Below are positions 24,121 to 36,200 of a DNA stretch of 64,000 nucleotides, in pieces. The notes under the pieces are model-generated. The model ran no database searches, had not been told where the DNA came from, and saw only the letters and a list, made by a program, of their open reading frames with translations. The stretch covers positions 36,890,001 through 36,954,000 of the forward strand of contig CM060731.1 in assembly GCA_030704615.1 (NCBI GenBank). Reading direction: 5' to 3'. Every line of letters begins with the position of its first letter. The stretch's first letter is position 1. Origin of the DNA: Takakia lepidozioides. Lineage: Eukaryota > Streptophyta > Takakiopsida > Takakiales > Takakiaceae. The translations under genes were made by a program, and so were the position numbers.

Positions 24121-24471
24121 TTCGGTATTCCTCATCCTCTTTTTCGTTGAGTGAGTTTTCTCTGGTAAAACTCGTCTAAACTCTGTACGTATGAGGTTGC
24201 CCAACGCTACCATTTGCGCTTCAAACAAAAAAAACCTTCTCAATTCTCCCTAGGCTACGAACTTTGTGCGTCTGAGTGCTCTGTCATGGTGTCTTCGCGT
24301 TTTTTCACCTCCCGTAGACATGAGCTTCCTGAACCAATTGAAAGCAAGGCCTTCAAATTGGTAGACAAGATGGAGGGGTGGTAGATCAAAGATAAATTTA
24401 ATATCAATCTTTTCAATTTCAAGTGTGCTCACATTGGGGTTCTCAAGTAGTCATTCTCAATTTGTGCAGCT
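24121..24471. other. Unassigned spacer between Gypsy C and hAT-like start
   Basis: I recognise no domain. It is bounded by truncated Gypsy C and the hAT-like N-terminal fragment, and may be the 5' flank of the latter. Confidence 0.35.
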
Positions 24472-24734
24472 ATGGCTCCATTGATTCCACCAACAAATTT
24501 CAAATACAAACTAATCTTTGATGTCACAGCCCCATCGCATGTAGCATCTTCTAGCAACATTAGTTCTATTGTGACGATCCTTGTGAACACCCCAAGAGAA
24601 ACATCATTTGTGACTGATGGGACAGAGAAAAGCAAGAAGATGAAAGAGTACGAGACAAATAGGACATTTCAAGATATTTGGGCTAAGAGTGCAATGGGCC
24701 CTATTGGCAAGATCTCTCAAAGTCAAATGTAAAG
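24472..24734 (+). pseudogene. hAT-like transposase fragment, N-terminal side
   Basis: A plus-strand frame starting MAPLIPPTNF contains KKMKEYETNRTFQDIWA, typical of the N-terminal zinc-finger region of the same hAT-like family as the fragment at 19728-20183. A one-base frame change then gives VKCK, the expected first cysteine of the finger. The sequence then switches at about 24735 to Gypsy RNase H. The next expected residues (VEGRKKLLV) are found on the minus strand at 20183. Confidence 0.45.
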
Positions 24735-27700
24735 CCCTGTTGGTTTTCGTTCTCGCAAATTTTCCGCTACGGAGATCAATTATGAAATCCATGATAAAGA
24801 ACTTTTAGCGATTATCGATGCTTTTGAGGAGTGGCGTCATCTATTGGAGGGAGCTCAACATCATGTCACTGTCTATACCGATCACAAAAACCTCGAGTGT
24901 TTTATGGGTGCTCGTGTTTTGAATCGACATCAAGCAAGATGGAGTATGTCACTAGCAAGGTTTGATTTTGTTATTACCTACCGTCCCGGACATCTTCAAG
25001 GAAAACCAGATGCTCTTTCTCAACGATCGTATCTTGCGCCAAAAGAAGGGGATGCAACTTTTGACCACTTTCAACAAAACAATGGAATTGATATCCAGGG
25101 ACTAATGATGGCCGCAGATGTGAAAACTCGTGAAAGAATTTATAAAATCTTGCGACACATGTGCTAGAGCGAAGGGACCACGACATCGACCTTACGGCCT
25201 TTTTCAACCATTACCCATTCCCAAGGATCCATGGTCGTCCGTGTCTATGGAATTTATTAAGGACCTTCCAATCTCTAAGACCACCGATTCAATCCTTGTT
25301 ATTGAAGACCGTTTTACGAAAATGACACATTTCATTCCATGTGATAAGACAGTTACTGGCGAAGAAACTGCAAAACTCTTCCTCAATAATATCTACCGCA
25401 TTCATGGACTCCCGAAGGACATCGTATCTGATCGAGGACCACAGTTCATATCAAATTTCTGGAGGGGATTATTTCACATATTGGATACTAAGATCAACCT
25501 TTCTACAGCTGATCATTCACAGACTGATGGTCAAAACGAACGTGTGTACGATAAATTATCACCAAGATAATTGGACGGACCTTTTGTCATTGGCTGAGTT
25601 TGCCTACAACAACACTATACATTCTTCGACCCAACAAACTTCATTTTTCTTCAATTATGGTCAACATCCTCGAGCAAACCATTTCCACATGAAGACTGTT
25701 AGAAGCCCTGCTGCAGAAAACCTTGCTACTCATCTTGCTACGATTCACAAGGAGCTTACATTCCACCTCGCAGAAGCTCAAAAACAATACAAGGAGTATG
25801 TAGATCAACGTCGCCAACTTCAACCCCAGTTCAAGGTCGGAGATCGTGTGTGGCTTCTTCGACGGGACATACAAACCTCGCAACCATCAAGGAAGTTGGA
25901 TTATCAACGCCTGGACCCATTCAAAATTATTCGACAAATAAATCCGGTCAGTTTTCGCCGACTTCACCCTGTTGGTTTTCGTTCTCGCAAATTTTCCGTT
26001 ACGAAGATCAATTATGAAATCCATGATAAAGAACTTTTAGCGATTATCGATGTTTTTGAGGAGTGACGTCATCTATTAGAGGGAGCTCAACATCAGGTCA
26101 CTGTCTATACCGATCACAAAAACCTCGAGTATTTTATGATTGCTCGTGTTTTGAATCGACGTCAAGCAAGATGGAGTATATCACTAGCAAGGTTTGATTT
26201 TGTTATTACCTACCGTCCCGGACATCTTCAAGGAAAACCAGATGCTCTTTCTCGACAATCGTATCTTGCGCCAAAGGAAGGGGATACAACTTTTGACCAA
26301 CAGAAATCCATCATCTTGAAACCAGCAAATCTCCAATTGAATATGCTATCCATGTCCACCTATGACGATGCAGAGATCATAAAGGAGATTCAGGAAGCAC
26401 TGAAGAGCGACCAATTTGTTACGACACTACGAAGTCAACTAAATCGACCTCGAGACAACCCACATGTTACAAATGACTTCGAGTTCAAAGATTACTTACT
26501 TTATTTCAAGGGACTTCTCTATGTACCTCCAGGACCTACACGACTTCAAATTCTTCAAACATGTCATGATCTTCCGGCTGCAGGACATTTCGGCTTCAAC
26601 AAAACAATGAAATTGATATCCAGGGACTATTGATGGCCGCAGATGTGGAAACTCGTGAAAGAATTTATAAAATCTTGCGACACGTGTGCTAGAGCAAAGA
26701 AACCACGACATCGACCTTACAGCCTTCTTCAATCATTTTTCCATGGGTCCATGGTCGTCCGTGTCTATGGACTTTATTACGGACCTTCCAATCTCCAAGA
26801 CCACCGATTCAATCCTTGTTATTGTAGATCGTTTTACGAAAATGACACATTTCATTCCATGTAATAAGACGGTTACTGACAAGGAAACTACAAGACTCTT
26901 CCTCAATAATATCTACCGCATTCATGGACTCCCGAAGGACATCGTATCTGATCGAGGACCACAGTTCATATCAAATTTCTGGAGGGGATTATTTCACATA
27001 TTGGATACTAAGATCAACCTTTCTATAGCTAATCATCCACAGACTGATGGTCAAAACGAACGTGTAAACCAGATTTTGGAGCAGTATCTTCGCTGTACGA
27101 TAAATTATCACCAAGATAATTGGACGGACCTTTTGTCATTGGCTGAGTTTGCCTACAACAACACTATACATTCTTCGACCCAACAAACTCCATTTTTCTT
27201 CAATTATGGTCATCATCCTCGAGCAAACCATTTCCACATGAAGACTGTTAGAAGCCTTGCTGAAGAAAACCTTGCTACTCATCTTGCTACGATTCACAAG
27301 GAGCTTATATTCCACCTCGCAGAAGCTCAAAAACAATACAAGGAGTATGTAGATCAACGTCGTCAACTCCAACCCCAGTTCAAGGTCGGAGATCGTGTGT
27401 GGCTTCTTCGACGGGACATACAAACCTCGCAACCATCAAGGAAGTTGGATTATCAACGCCTGGGCCCATTCAAAATTATTCGACAAATAAATCTGGTCAG
27501 TTTTCGACTTGAACTCCCACGAAGTATGCGCATCTATCCAGTCTTTCATGTTTCATTATTGGAGTTGTATCATCCATCGAATATTCCACGGAGAGTTTCC
27601 GTACCACCTCCACCAATCGAAGTCAATCAGGAAATTGAGTATGAAGTCGACGAAGTCCTAGACTCTCGCATCAAGTATAAACGTCTTGAGTATTTCGTAC

Positions 27701-27825
27701 ATTGGAAAGGTTACGACATCAGCGAACGAACATAGGAACCTTCATCCAACCTCGCCAATGCATCTGACAAAGTCCACGAGTTTCATCAACAATATCCAGC
27801 TAAACCCCGAGCTACACGTCAATAA
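24735..27825 (+). pseudogene. Gypsy chromovirus D: RNase H-integrase-chromodomain
   Basis: Starts inside RNase H exactly where piece B stops. A partial RNase H-integrase (24735-25960) is followed by a second, longer one (25960-27735), so about 1.2 kb is duplicated head to tail. The second copy has the HHCC finger region (CHDLPAAGHFGFNK ... CDTC), integrase core motifs MDFITDLP, SDRGPQF and NERVNQILEQ, a GPF module (RLGPFKIIRQ) and a C-terminal chromodomain (YEVDEVLDSR, YFVHWKGYD). Defects: TGA at about 26631, a frameshift near 26735, and TAG at 27733 in place of the conserved chromodomain tryptophan. Confidence 0.88.
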
Positions 27826-28421
27826 GACGTCACAACAATGATGTCAGTCAAGTTAGCTTCAAGGTGAAGACTCCACATTCAATGTACCTGATACACGCTA
27901 AGGTGGGATGAGCACCACACATCAGTATATATAGCTATACTTCCAGCACTCTTGCATCTTGTATTGGCAGTATGGAGTCACAAGAACCAGATACATTGGA
28001 GTTGTCGCTTACCCAGCTACCAGATCAGCCGTTCCGACTCTCACATCATCACGCCGACGCTCTCGAGACGATGGACTACCAATGCGACGTGTACTTCTTC
28101 GTCTGGACCCCGTACGACGGCAAGTGGAGCCTACTCGAAGTCTGATAATTCTGTTGGAGGTTGAAGCTTCGGACCCAGAGGGCAGCGAAAGCATCTTTGA
28201 AAGCAGCTTAAAAAATCAGAACGTTCAAATCACTGCGTGGTCCCAGGTTCAAGGTGTTGGACAGTGTCGATGGTTGCAGGGACCTATAAATCATTTGAGT
28301 CAAGAACGAAGAGCCGAATACTTGGCAAGTACCATTTGCCAGATTTTGGATTTTCTCCAGCTCTAAGCAAGTCCAAGATTTTACTGCTCTTCGAGGAACT
28401 CGGCGCTAGAGGATGGGGTGA
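27826..28421 (+). mobile_element. Gypsy 3' untranslated region
   Basis: Non-coding part between the end of the chromodomain and LTR 3; it is duplicated in inverted orientation at 22383-22800 next to LTR 2. The frame at 27959-28366 is a shadow present in both copies. Confidence 0.7.
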
Positions 28422-29012
28422 TGTCACAGACATAGCCCAGAAGAACTTACTAGGAGTAAATACCAGAAGTTACGAAGTTATCAAGTTACCAGAAGTTACC
28501 ATGACTTACCATGATTTATCATGATCTACCATGATTTACCATTACTTACCAAGTTACTGGGAGTTTACCAAATTACCAAGAATAACTTGGGAAACTTCTC
28601 CATCAAGATACTTCTTTTGTTTAAGGAAGTTTCTCCTTTAAAAAACCTTTGTTTAATCTTGGAAACTTCTCCAGCAAGAAACCTCCATAGGGAAAGCTTA
28701 TTAGTAGCCAGTATATATAGGAGGCGAGACTTGACACTCTTCAGTTTCGCCAACATCAGTTCAAGCTACTCTTGTTTCCAGTTCCCAGTAGTCTAGCCCA
28801 GTTTCCAGTATCTGGTACTCCAGTCCAGTTTCCAACATTCCAGTATTCAAGTCGTGTTCCAATATCTTGTACTCTTGTTCATTGTTATAAAAATCGTCTT
28901 GATTCCTATTTACTCATCGTGCATTCGGCCACGCCGACCTTGACTTCTTGTCTAACCTTGTATTTCTAGTCTTACCTCTTGTTTGTGTTCAGTCATGTTC
29001 TCGTCCTTGACA
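28422..29012 (+). mobile_element. LTR 3 (3' LTR of Gypsy B+D)
   Basis: Plus-strand LTR from TGTCACAGACATAG to CTCGTCCTTGACA (TG...CA ends). U3 contains an array of TTACC-type repeats at about 28465-28560. A TATA box (TATATATA, 28712-28719) sits upstream of the likely transcription start. It matches LTR 1 and LTR 2 over the full length. Confidence 0.9.
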
Positions 29013-32000
29013 TCTACATGGTTTCCTACATAGATGCTGATACGGATGATGGTAACTTTGAATTTGACGAGGAGGTTGACATTATGGAACAAAATAGTAT
29101 GAAGGCAGCCCAGGTTGAGCCTAGTTGTATCCCCACAGGTGGAATTCCACCCACACCGGCGGAATTTCAACTTCTAATATATATATATATATATATATTA
29201 CTTAAACAACTCGGTCTAAGGATCGTGATATCGTGACATATATATCAATCAAACCCGTTAACTCTTTAATTTTACTTAACATGATGATCATTCAAACACT
29301 TTTAATTGTTAGATTCTGTTTTCAAGCTCTATGTAAGTATTCATTCTGTAAGAGTGATTTTTTGAAATATTTTTACTCTATAGCTGTTATGATGTTAAGT
29401 ATCTATATGTAACATTTTCTCTACTCCCGAGACATAACACATATAGATGGTCAACTATATTGGTTTGCCAAATGTTTTTTCTAAGCTCTTGGTTTTATTA
29501 TTTATAAAACTTCTCGTTCACAACCTATTGCAGCTAATCTTTTCATGGACAAATCTATACTCAAATTATTGAGGCTTGTGTTCATTTTCAATCTGTACTT
29601 GGGTGAAGGGTTGATTATGGGGTAATCAATTCTTATACAGGTTGCACAAGAACAATCAATATATTTTTGGTATTTTTCATGGGAGATCTCCCCCCGTTTG
29701 TCAAATATCACATGTAAGAATGTCGTTATAGCAACCTAAAACTTACATTTCTGATTTTTTTCAGTCAATTGTTTTTTAAAGGAATGAATGTGCCTTAGGC
29801 ATTCAATTAAAAGCCCTTTGATGTGCAACAACTATTTTATTTGATATTTTTGCAAATAGTGGCTGATTCAAATGGCTTCGGCCCAAAACTATTATGAATC
29901 TAATTATTTATTTTACTATATACAACTACAAGAATTCCAGTTTCTACTCAGCCACACCGTTTTGTTTAGGCATATAAGGTACCATATGCAACACATAATC
30001 AAACTAATTACTTTGTTTATCTTATCCAAATTTAAAAATAGACTATGGAAATATCCTAAAACAAGTTGTTAGTGATATTATGTCGCTGTTTTTTTAAAAT
30101 AAATAATGAGATCAATAATTAACTTAAAATCCAATTATGCACACGCAATTTTTCAAGTCTATGGTCACTTTTCATCATTTATTAACTCTTCTTTATTCTA
30201 AAGATGAGACTATGCATCAATGTCAAAAATCGCTCAGCACCTGTTGTGCCTTTCCCATGTGTCATATCTTCTCTTTTGCTCAAAACTACTTCCATGATGT
30301 GCCTTCTCCAAGTAATACCTCCCTCATATAACATATTTGTTATTGACCAACTTATGAAAAAAAGAAAAAAACATGAATTTTTAAGTTTATTATGGATGAA
30401 AGTAGATTCCACTATTCGCAAAAAGGAGCCACATGCAACTAGTCGTTTGTTACTCAAGCAAGGGAGGTTTATCTTTTATATGTAATGTGCTCATTACCAT
30501 TGGGTTACAACTTGGTCATCATCATTGTATATATCACCAGGGTTGCGCGTTGTTCCACACTATAGTGATGACTTCTAAGAACAATATTCAAATTTTAGAA
30601 AAAATTAATGTATGATCGGTACCATCTGATTGAAGTTTTGCCGGATCGTCAATTCGATTTCTTAAGCTTTGTTGAGAAAAAAAGAATACTCTAGATTAAT
30701 CAGTTACTCACACACCCATGTTATCCTAATTATGGCGCTAAAAGGTGTTACCTTCCGAACGGAAGCAGCAGGCCGTAGCTTTAAGGTTAAAATCCTCACA
30801 CTCGGGATAGGTGTGTCGACTCCCTTCCCACCTTGCGTGTTGTAGAATCTGATCCACTCCACCTTTTGAAGTTCCACACTCTAAGTTGATCATAGTGAGT
30901 ACCCGTTTCTCACTCTCCACGATGTATACTAATGACAAACACGCAGTTATCTTGCTCAGCCATGACAAGAGAAACTTGCAAAAACAAAACTCAAAAGAGT
31001 AAGAGATTATCAAATCAAGGCGTAGCATGTTTGTCATTACACAAAACATAAATAAGAAATGTAAATGAAGAGATGAGAGAATTGATTGAAGAGATGTAAA
31101 TGACGACATGAAAGAACATACAAGCATTTTCGCATGGCGGCGAAATCAAATCAGTTGCACTTATACTATCAATAGTAACCGCTTCTACGCCAGATTTTTT
31201 TTTTAACTTCTGCATAGGCGTGGATGTGCCTACAAAATATATAAGATAAGTGCAAAGGTGGCGACTATTACAATAACCACCTGGATCCTACCTAGCTACA
31301 GGTACGCTGATCTACTAGACATTTGGCAATTTTTTACATCATGTATATATTGCATGGGCGACACATTCAGAAAGGGGGGCGGAAATAGGTGGCTCCATGA
31401 GCCCATATATTGTTGCAAACTGGCTATCATTAAAACGCCAAGGTAGCATTTTAGGTACCATAGCCCAATTTCAAAGAGCAATATGGCATTACTGATTGAA
31501 GTGAAACAACGTTGGAAGCCATGATGCCAGCGGCTGATACCTTTTTAGGTGATATTCAGCCTAAAAACATCAAAATAACCAAATAACCATGTTTCATGTA
31601 TATTAATATCAATGTTCCACTGGCTAGTATCCATGATGTCAGTGGCTTAGCTGTTTTATCCCCTTGGTTGAGACTCACCATAGCTCCATAGAAAAGATTA
31701 TCACATAAGTACCCCACGACATTTCCATAGTAGGGACGATGGAAGGAAGTAACACACTCACACTTGGAGATGGCACGGTGACGAAGGCCTGGCCTCAAGC
31801 TTGGCAAACCCTGACGATCTGACGACCATGACAAGTGCAAGTGGCGAGATCGTGGAGCTCTCTGGTGCGATGGGGCGCTGGCCGTTGGATTTGGGGCACA
31901 AGGGAACTCACTTCCCAGTCGAAAAGGGCGCATTCCCATGGTGCTTTTTGGCACCACCCACCCAAGAACGACCACTTTCTAGCTATTTTCTTTTTCAGGC

Positions 32001-33249
32001 CCCTGTTTTTCGCAAAAGTGGGTCACAACCCACTTTATTTTGGTGCTTTTAGGCTGTGCCTAAAAAGGTGGGGCCGCGCTCCGCCATCCACATTTGCTCT
32101 GGATCTCACTCTGAGTATAACACCCTTAAAATCACGATGCGGGTTCTCTAGCCGGTTATTAGGCTCGATGGCCTTTGCTGGTTCCCTCCATAGCCGGTTC
32201 TTGCGGGTTGCACTAACCTTTGCATATACGTAATCGGCAAAATGACCGCCGGATATGTATGCCTATACCCGGCCAACATTGGTTTCTCCCTCGTCAGGTT
32301 TCCTTCCAAAAATGAAAAGGAAAGAAAGAAACCCAAAATTGGAAGACCCAAATGATCTTGCAGCTATTACTTAGACTTTAAGAAAAAACACCTTTTAACA
32401 CACACACAGCGAAAGTGGACCTATGACAAAAGAATGCACTGCCTAATGAAGCCTGCCAAAGTGTGATGTCTACTGAGAAAAGATATGATTTCTAAACACG
32501 ATCTCTTGTCTCGAGCAGGGCATCTTTACATATCTATACACGCCGTGTATTGAAGTATATGGTATTGTAGGTTAGCTACTCTCTACAGGTGCCGCACCTC
32601 TAGGTTGGACAGGTGGGCAGCCGATATGGTTTGCTTACAATCTGATTCTCTTGATAAGATCTTTGGTACCCTCGAGAGGAGTACGCAAGATAAAGCTCGC
32701 TGGAATCCCTACCGCTTGGCAGGTTTCCATCACAGTGGAGCCCTAAATTGAACGCCCCCTCATCCGATCCTCCTACAGTTCGTGGATTATTAGCTTACAC
32801 TTGGGGATTTGATTTCGCAGAGTATCTGTAGGACCAGATTTGTGGGTTGTAGTTTGCAATTTCCTCTCTGGGTTCCGGCTTGTCTTTCTTGAATCCCTTT
32901 GCTGAAGTATGAAGACGATGTATATTGGCGGAGCTTCCTTGAGTGCAAACAAGGCCCTTGCGGCCACAAGGACGGTGTGTGGGCACCTCGTGCACTACTT
33001 TCTCAAGAGATCAAGATTAATTGGCTCCTCCATTAGCGTTCGGAGTAATCGGTAGGGAAAGCGGGAACAAGCTATGTGGAGAAGAAGTAGCACTGAATTT
33101 TTATACTTATCTGGGCTGGAAAGAGCCTGGCTGGAGAATCCTACTTTGGTAGTAGTATCGGGTTTTCCAGGGATTCTCTACGTCATCTTTTAGCAATGTC
33201 TATTTGACAGTGAGTTTTGCGGAATTGTAATCACAGCGAGTCTCACGCC
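29013..33249. other. Long intergenic stretch upstream of the kinase
   Basis: About 4.2 kb without a supported gene. A TA microsatellite lies at about 29178-29199. Two perfect small hairpins stand side by side at 32015-32036 and 32047-32065. The region 31790-32240 is more GC-rich and may be a non-autonomous element. The last few hundred bases before 33250 should hold the promoter and leader of the kinase gene; no clear TATA box was found. Confidence 0.45.
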
Positions 33250-36200
33250 ATGGGGAGTGGAGACTGGAGCTTTGCTGGGGGCATAAGGGGAAACCCTGAG
33301 CTTTTGGCCCGTTATGAAGTTTTGGAGAGAGTAGGGGAAGGGACCTTTGGTGAAGTCTTCCGGGCGAAGCGAAAGACTGATGGCCTGATCGTTGCCTTGA
33401 AGGAAATTCGAGACAGTGAATGCTCCAGCCGGGAAGCCGAAGCGCTGCTGGCATTAAATCATCCCAACATTGTGAAGTTGGTGGAGTATTTTGTCCAGGG
33501 CTCAAATCTTGTCCTTGTTTTAGAATATCTACCCTCGGATCTCGCCCAAGTGATCCATGCCGCAGATGGGCGTTTGCCGGAGTCGGAGATCAAGGGATGG
33601 ATGGTTCAAATTCTTTGCGGAGTTGCTGCTTGCCACAGAGCCTCATTGCTTCATCGAGATTTGAAGCCGTCGAACCTTTTGGTGGCCACAGATGGGACAC
33701 TGAAAATTGCTGATTTTGGCCAGGCCCGCGTGGTGCAAGAAGGAGTCCTGCTCCATGGAGGCAAGATGGGGGCTGACCCATGTAATAGAGCGGGTTAGTT
33801 TTCGTCTTGATCTATCCTGTGGAGCATAATAAATTATGCTTCCAGCAGTATTTGCATTGAGTCAAAGCTTATAAGTTTAGCCATGTGGCATTGTTAGTTA
33901 CTCTTGTACTGCGGAGCCTCATTTTGACCCATAGTTACATTCTGTTATTGTGCAGGTCATTTTGTCAACATTTATAAAGGGAGATATGCTGACAGTTCAG
34001 GCATCAAGGGCTACAATGTGGAGAAAGAGAGTATAAATGCATGGATTGAGGGTTCTAATGTGGTCAAAGATTGTCTGGATTTGTCAAGTGGCAAGAACCA
34101 GAATGGAGGCAGGGTCTGCAAAACCCCTGGAGACACTTTTGGGAAAGATGGCATCCCCCTGGATAAAAGAGGTAACTTTCACAACTAATCTGTGTGAGGT
34201 GAAATTTATTGTTTACTGATAGGCTGGTGGACCGTACTTTATTGGTGTAATTGCACTGTGTGCTAAATTGGCCACTACCCACTTGTCAATCTTGAGGAGG
34301 GAGCTTTCTGGACCACCAAAAGTTTGCCAGTGGGGCTAATAACCCATAAAGAGTCAACCTGGGGCGGTGCCATGGAGAGAGAGCAACCCTCTTGAGGACC
34401 ATTGAGAACGTAGTACCTGCTCCTCTTTTGACCAACTTCCAAAATCTTGAGGCCAAAGCCCTGGCTCTGTTGGGTCTAATTGCTGGGCAGCTCACACCCA
34501 GCAGGTTGATACTTATGTGAAGGGCTTTCTAGAGAAAATCTGGAAAGCCCAACTAGTTGTTTATTTCAAGGTAAGTCCCATTACTGGAGTGAGCCCCTGA
34601 CAGAGGTAGCTGTGGTTAATTTTGTTTAATCAGAGCAACTTGTGTGGCTGGATGAAAGGCTAACAAATGTGTAGGACTGTTGGCTATCTGATTGGATCAG
34701 GGGGCCTATTTGTTGAAAGGAGCAATCATTTTGCGGAGATGGAAGGGAAAGCACATGTACTTGATGGTGGTGCTGGTATGACAGGCGAGGATACTGCTCG
34801 AAGAGAATGGGTTTTTGCAGAGGAGCCGAAGCATGAGTATGGTTGCAAGGTCGGAGTGGCACCTTCTCAAGTAAAAGAGGGAGATTTTTTCTATAAATTA
34901 CGGAGCTTTCTAAAACGGCGGGGCCGGATGCTGATTAAACAGGGCAAGGTGAGTAAATTCTCTCTCTCTCTCTGATGGCATCCAGGTTATTCTTATGATC
35001 TATGATGTGTTTCTGGTTTTGGGTGCTACTTACAACTGTTAATAGTGAACAATCAAGCACCATAACCATATGCTACTTGCTGGTGGTGGCATTGCAGAGA
35101 GTCAGCAGTTCTGTTGGCACAGAGGAGGCGGGTATAGGAATGAAGAAAGGTTTTCCAAAGAAAGAGGAAGGCGTGTGGCAGGTTTCAAACCAGGGGCTTT
35201 CCAGAGACGTATCACAGATTTTGGACCCCACAGCTGTGGACCCAGAACTGTTGGTTCATCAGAGAGGCAGTTTATTTAAACAGGATCAAAGTGTGCTTCT
35301 GTGTGCAAACAACTCCAGTAGAGGAGCTGCAGAATATCACCTGATGCAAGCACAAAGAATATCTGGCAGCTGGATCCAGAAAACTGCTGGGGAGGAAACT
35401 AACATGGCAATGAAAAATGAGAAGTATAGAGAGACGATTGAATGCAGAGAAGTAGAGGTTTGTCAGCTTGAAGGGGGTGGCGTCACTTTGGAGCAGAGAG
35501 CATCTGTTGAAAGTAGATGCTCAGAGAGGGGACAGATGGGGACCATGGACGACGGTGATGCAGAAGAGGGTTCAAGAAGCTCTGAAAAGGGGTTGAGGGA
35601 GGGGAGCATTACACTTGAAGCAGGTGATGTCAACAAGGAGAGTGAGGAACTTCCTGTGAGACTTATCCCAAAGTCCGAGGATATTCTGTTAGCCCATCTC
35701 TGTGGGACAAGTGATGTTAATAGGGATAGGGAGTTTGAGAAAAAGGTGGACGAACATGAGAATGGCACGGTGTTGTTGCCCCCAGAGAGCATGGTGCTGG
35801 AAAGGGGGTCTACTGAAGTTGGGGGAGAGGCATCCAATGAGGGGAATGTGAAGGGAGCTTTCCATGAAAATGAGAGGGCAGTGGACATGGAAACAGAGAT
35901 GGAGGTATTCTCAAACAGCATTTCGTCAAGTCATGTGGCACATGGGAGATGTAGTGTGCAGAAGGAAGCCCAAGCTTTGGAAATGGGCCATGAGGAATTA
36001 CATGTAAGGGATCAGCTATTTGGAACCAGGTTCAATGATGGGAAAGTGCTACTTGAAAGTGCCTTAATGGACACACACAAAATTAGGGGAGAAACCCTGG
36101 AAACCCAGGCTATAAAGGTAGACATGGAGGGAAGTAATAAGGTGATTGGAGGTGCTTGGGTGGACGGAGGTGCCAATGGTGATATTCAATCCAAAAATGA

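Noticed and set aside
31800-32233. 132-codon plus-strand frame as a gene
   Set aside because: No domain; it spans the paired hairpins and a GC-richer island more consistent with a non-autonomous element.
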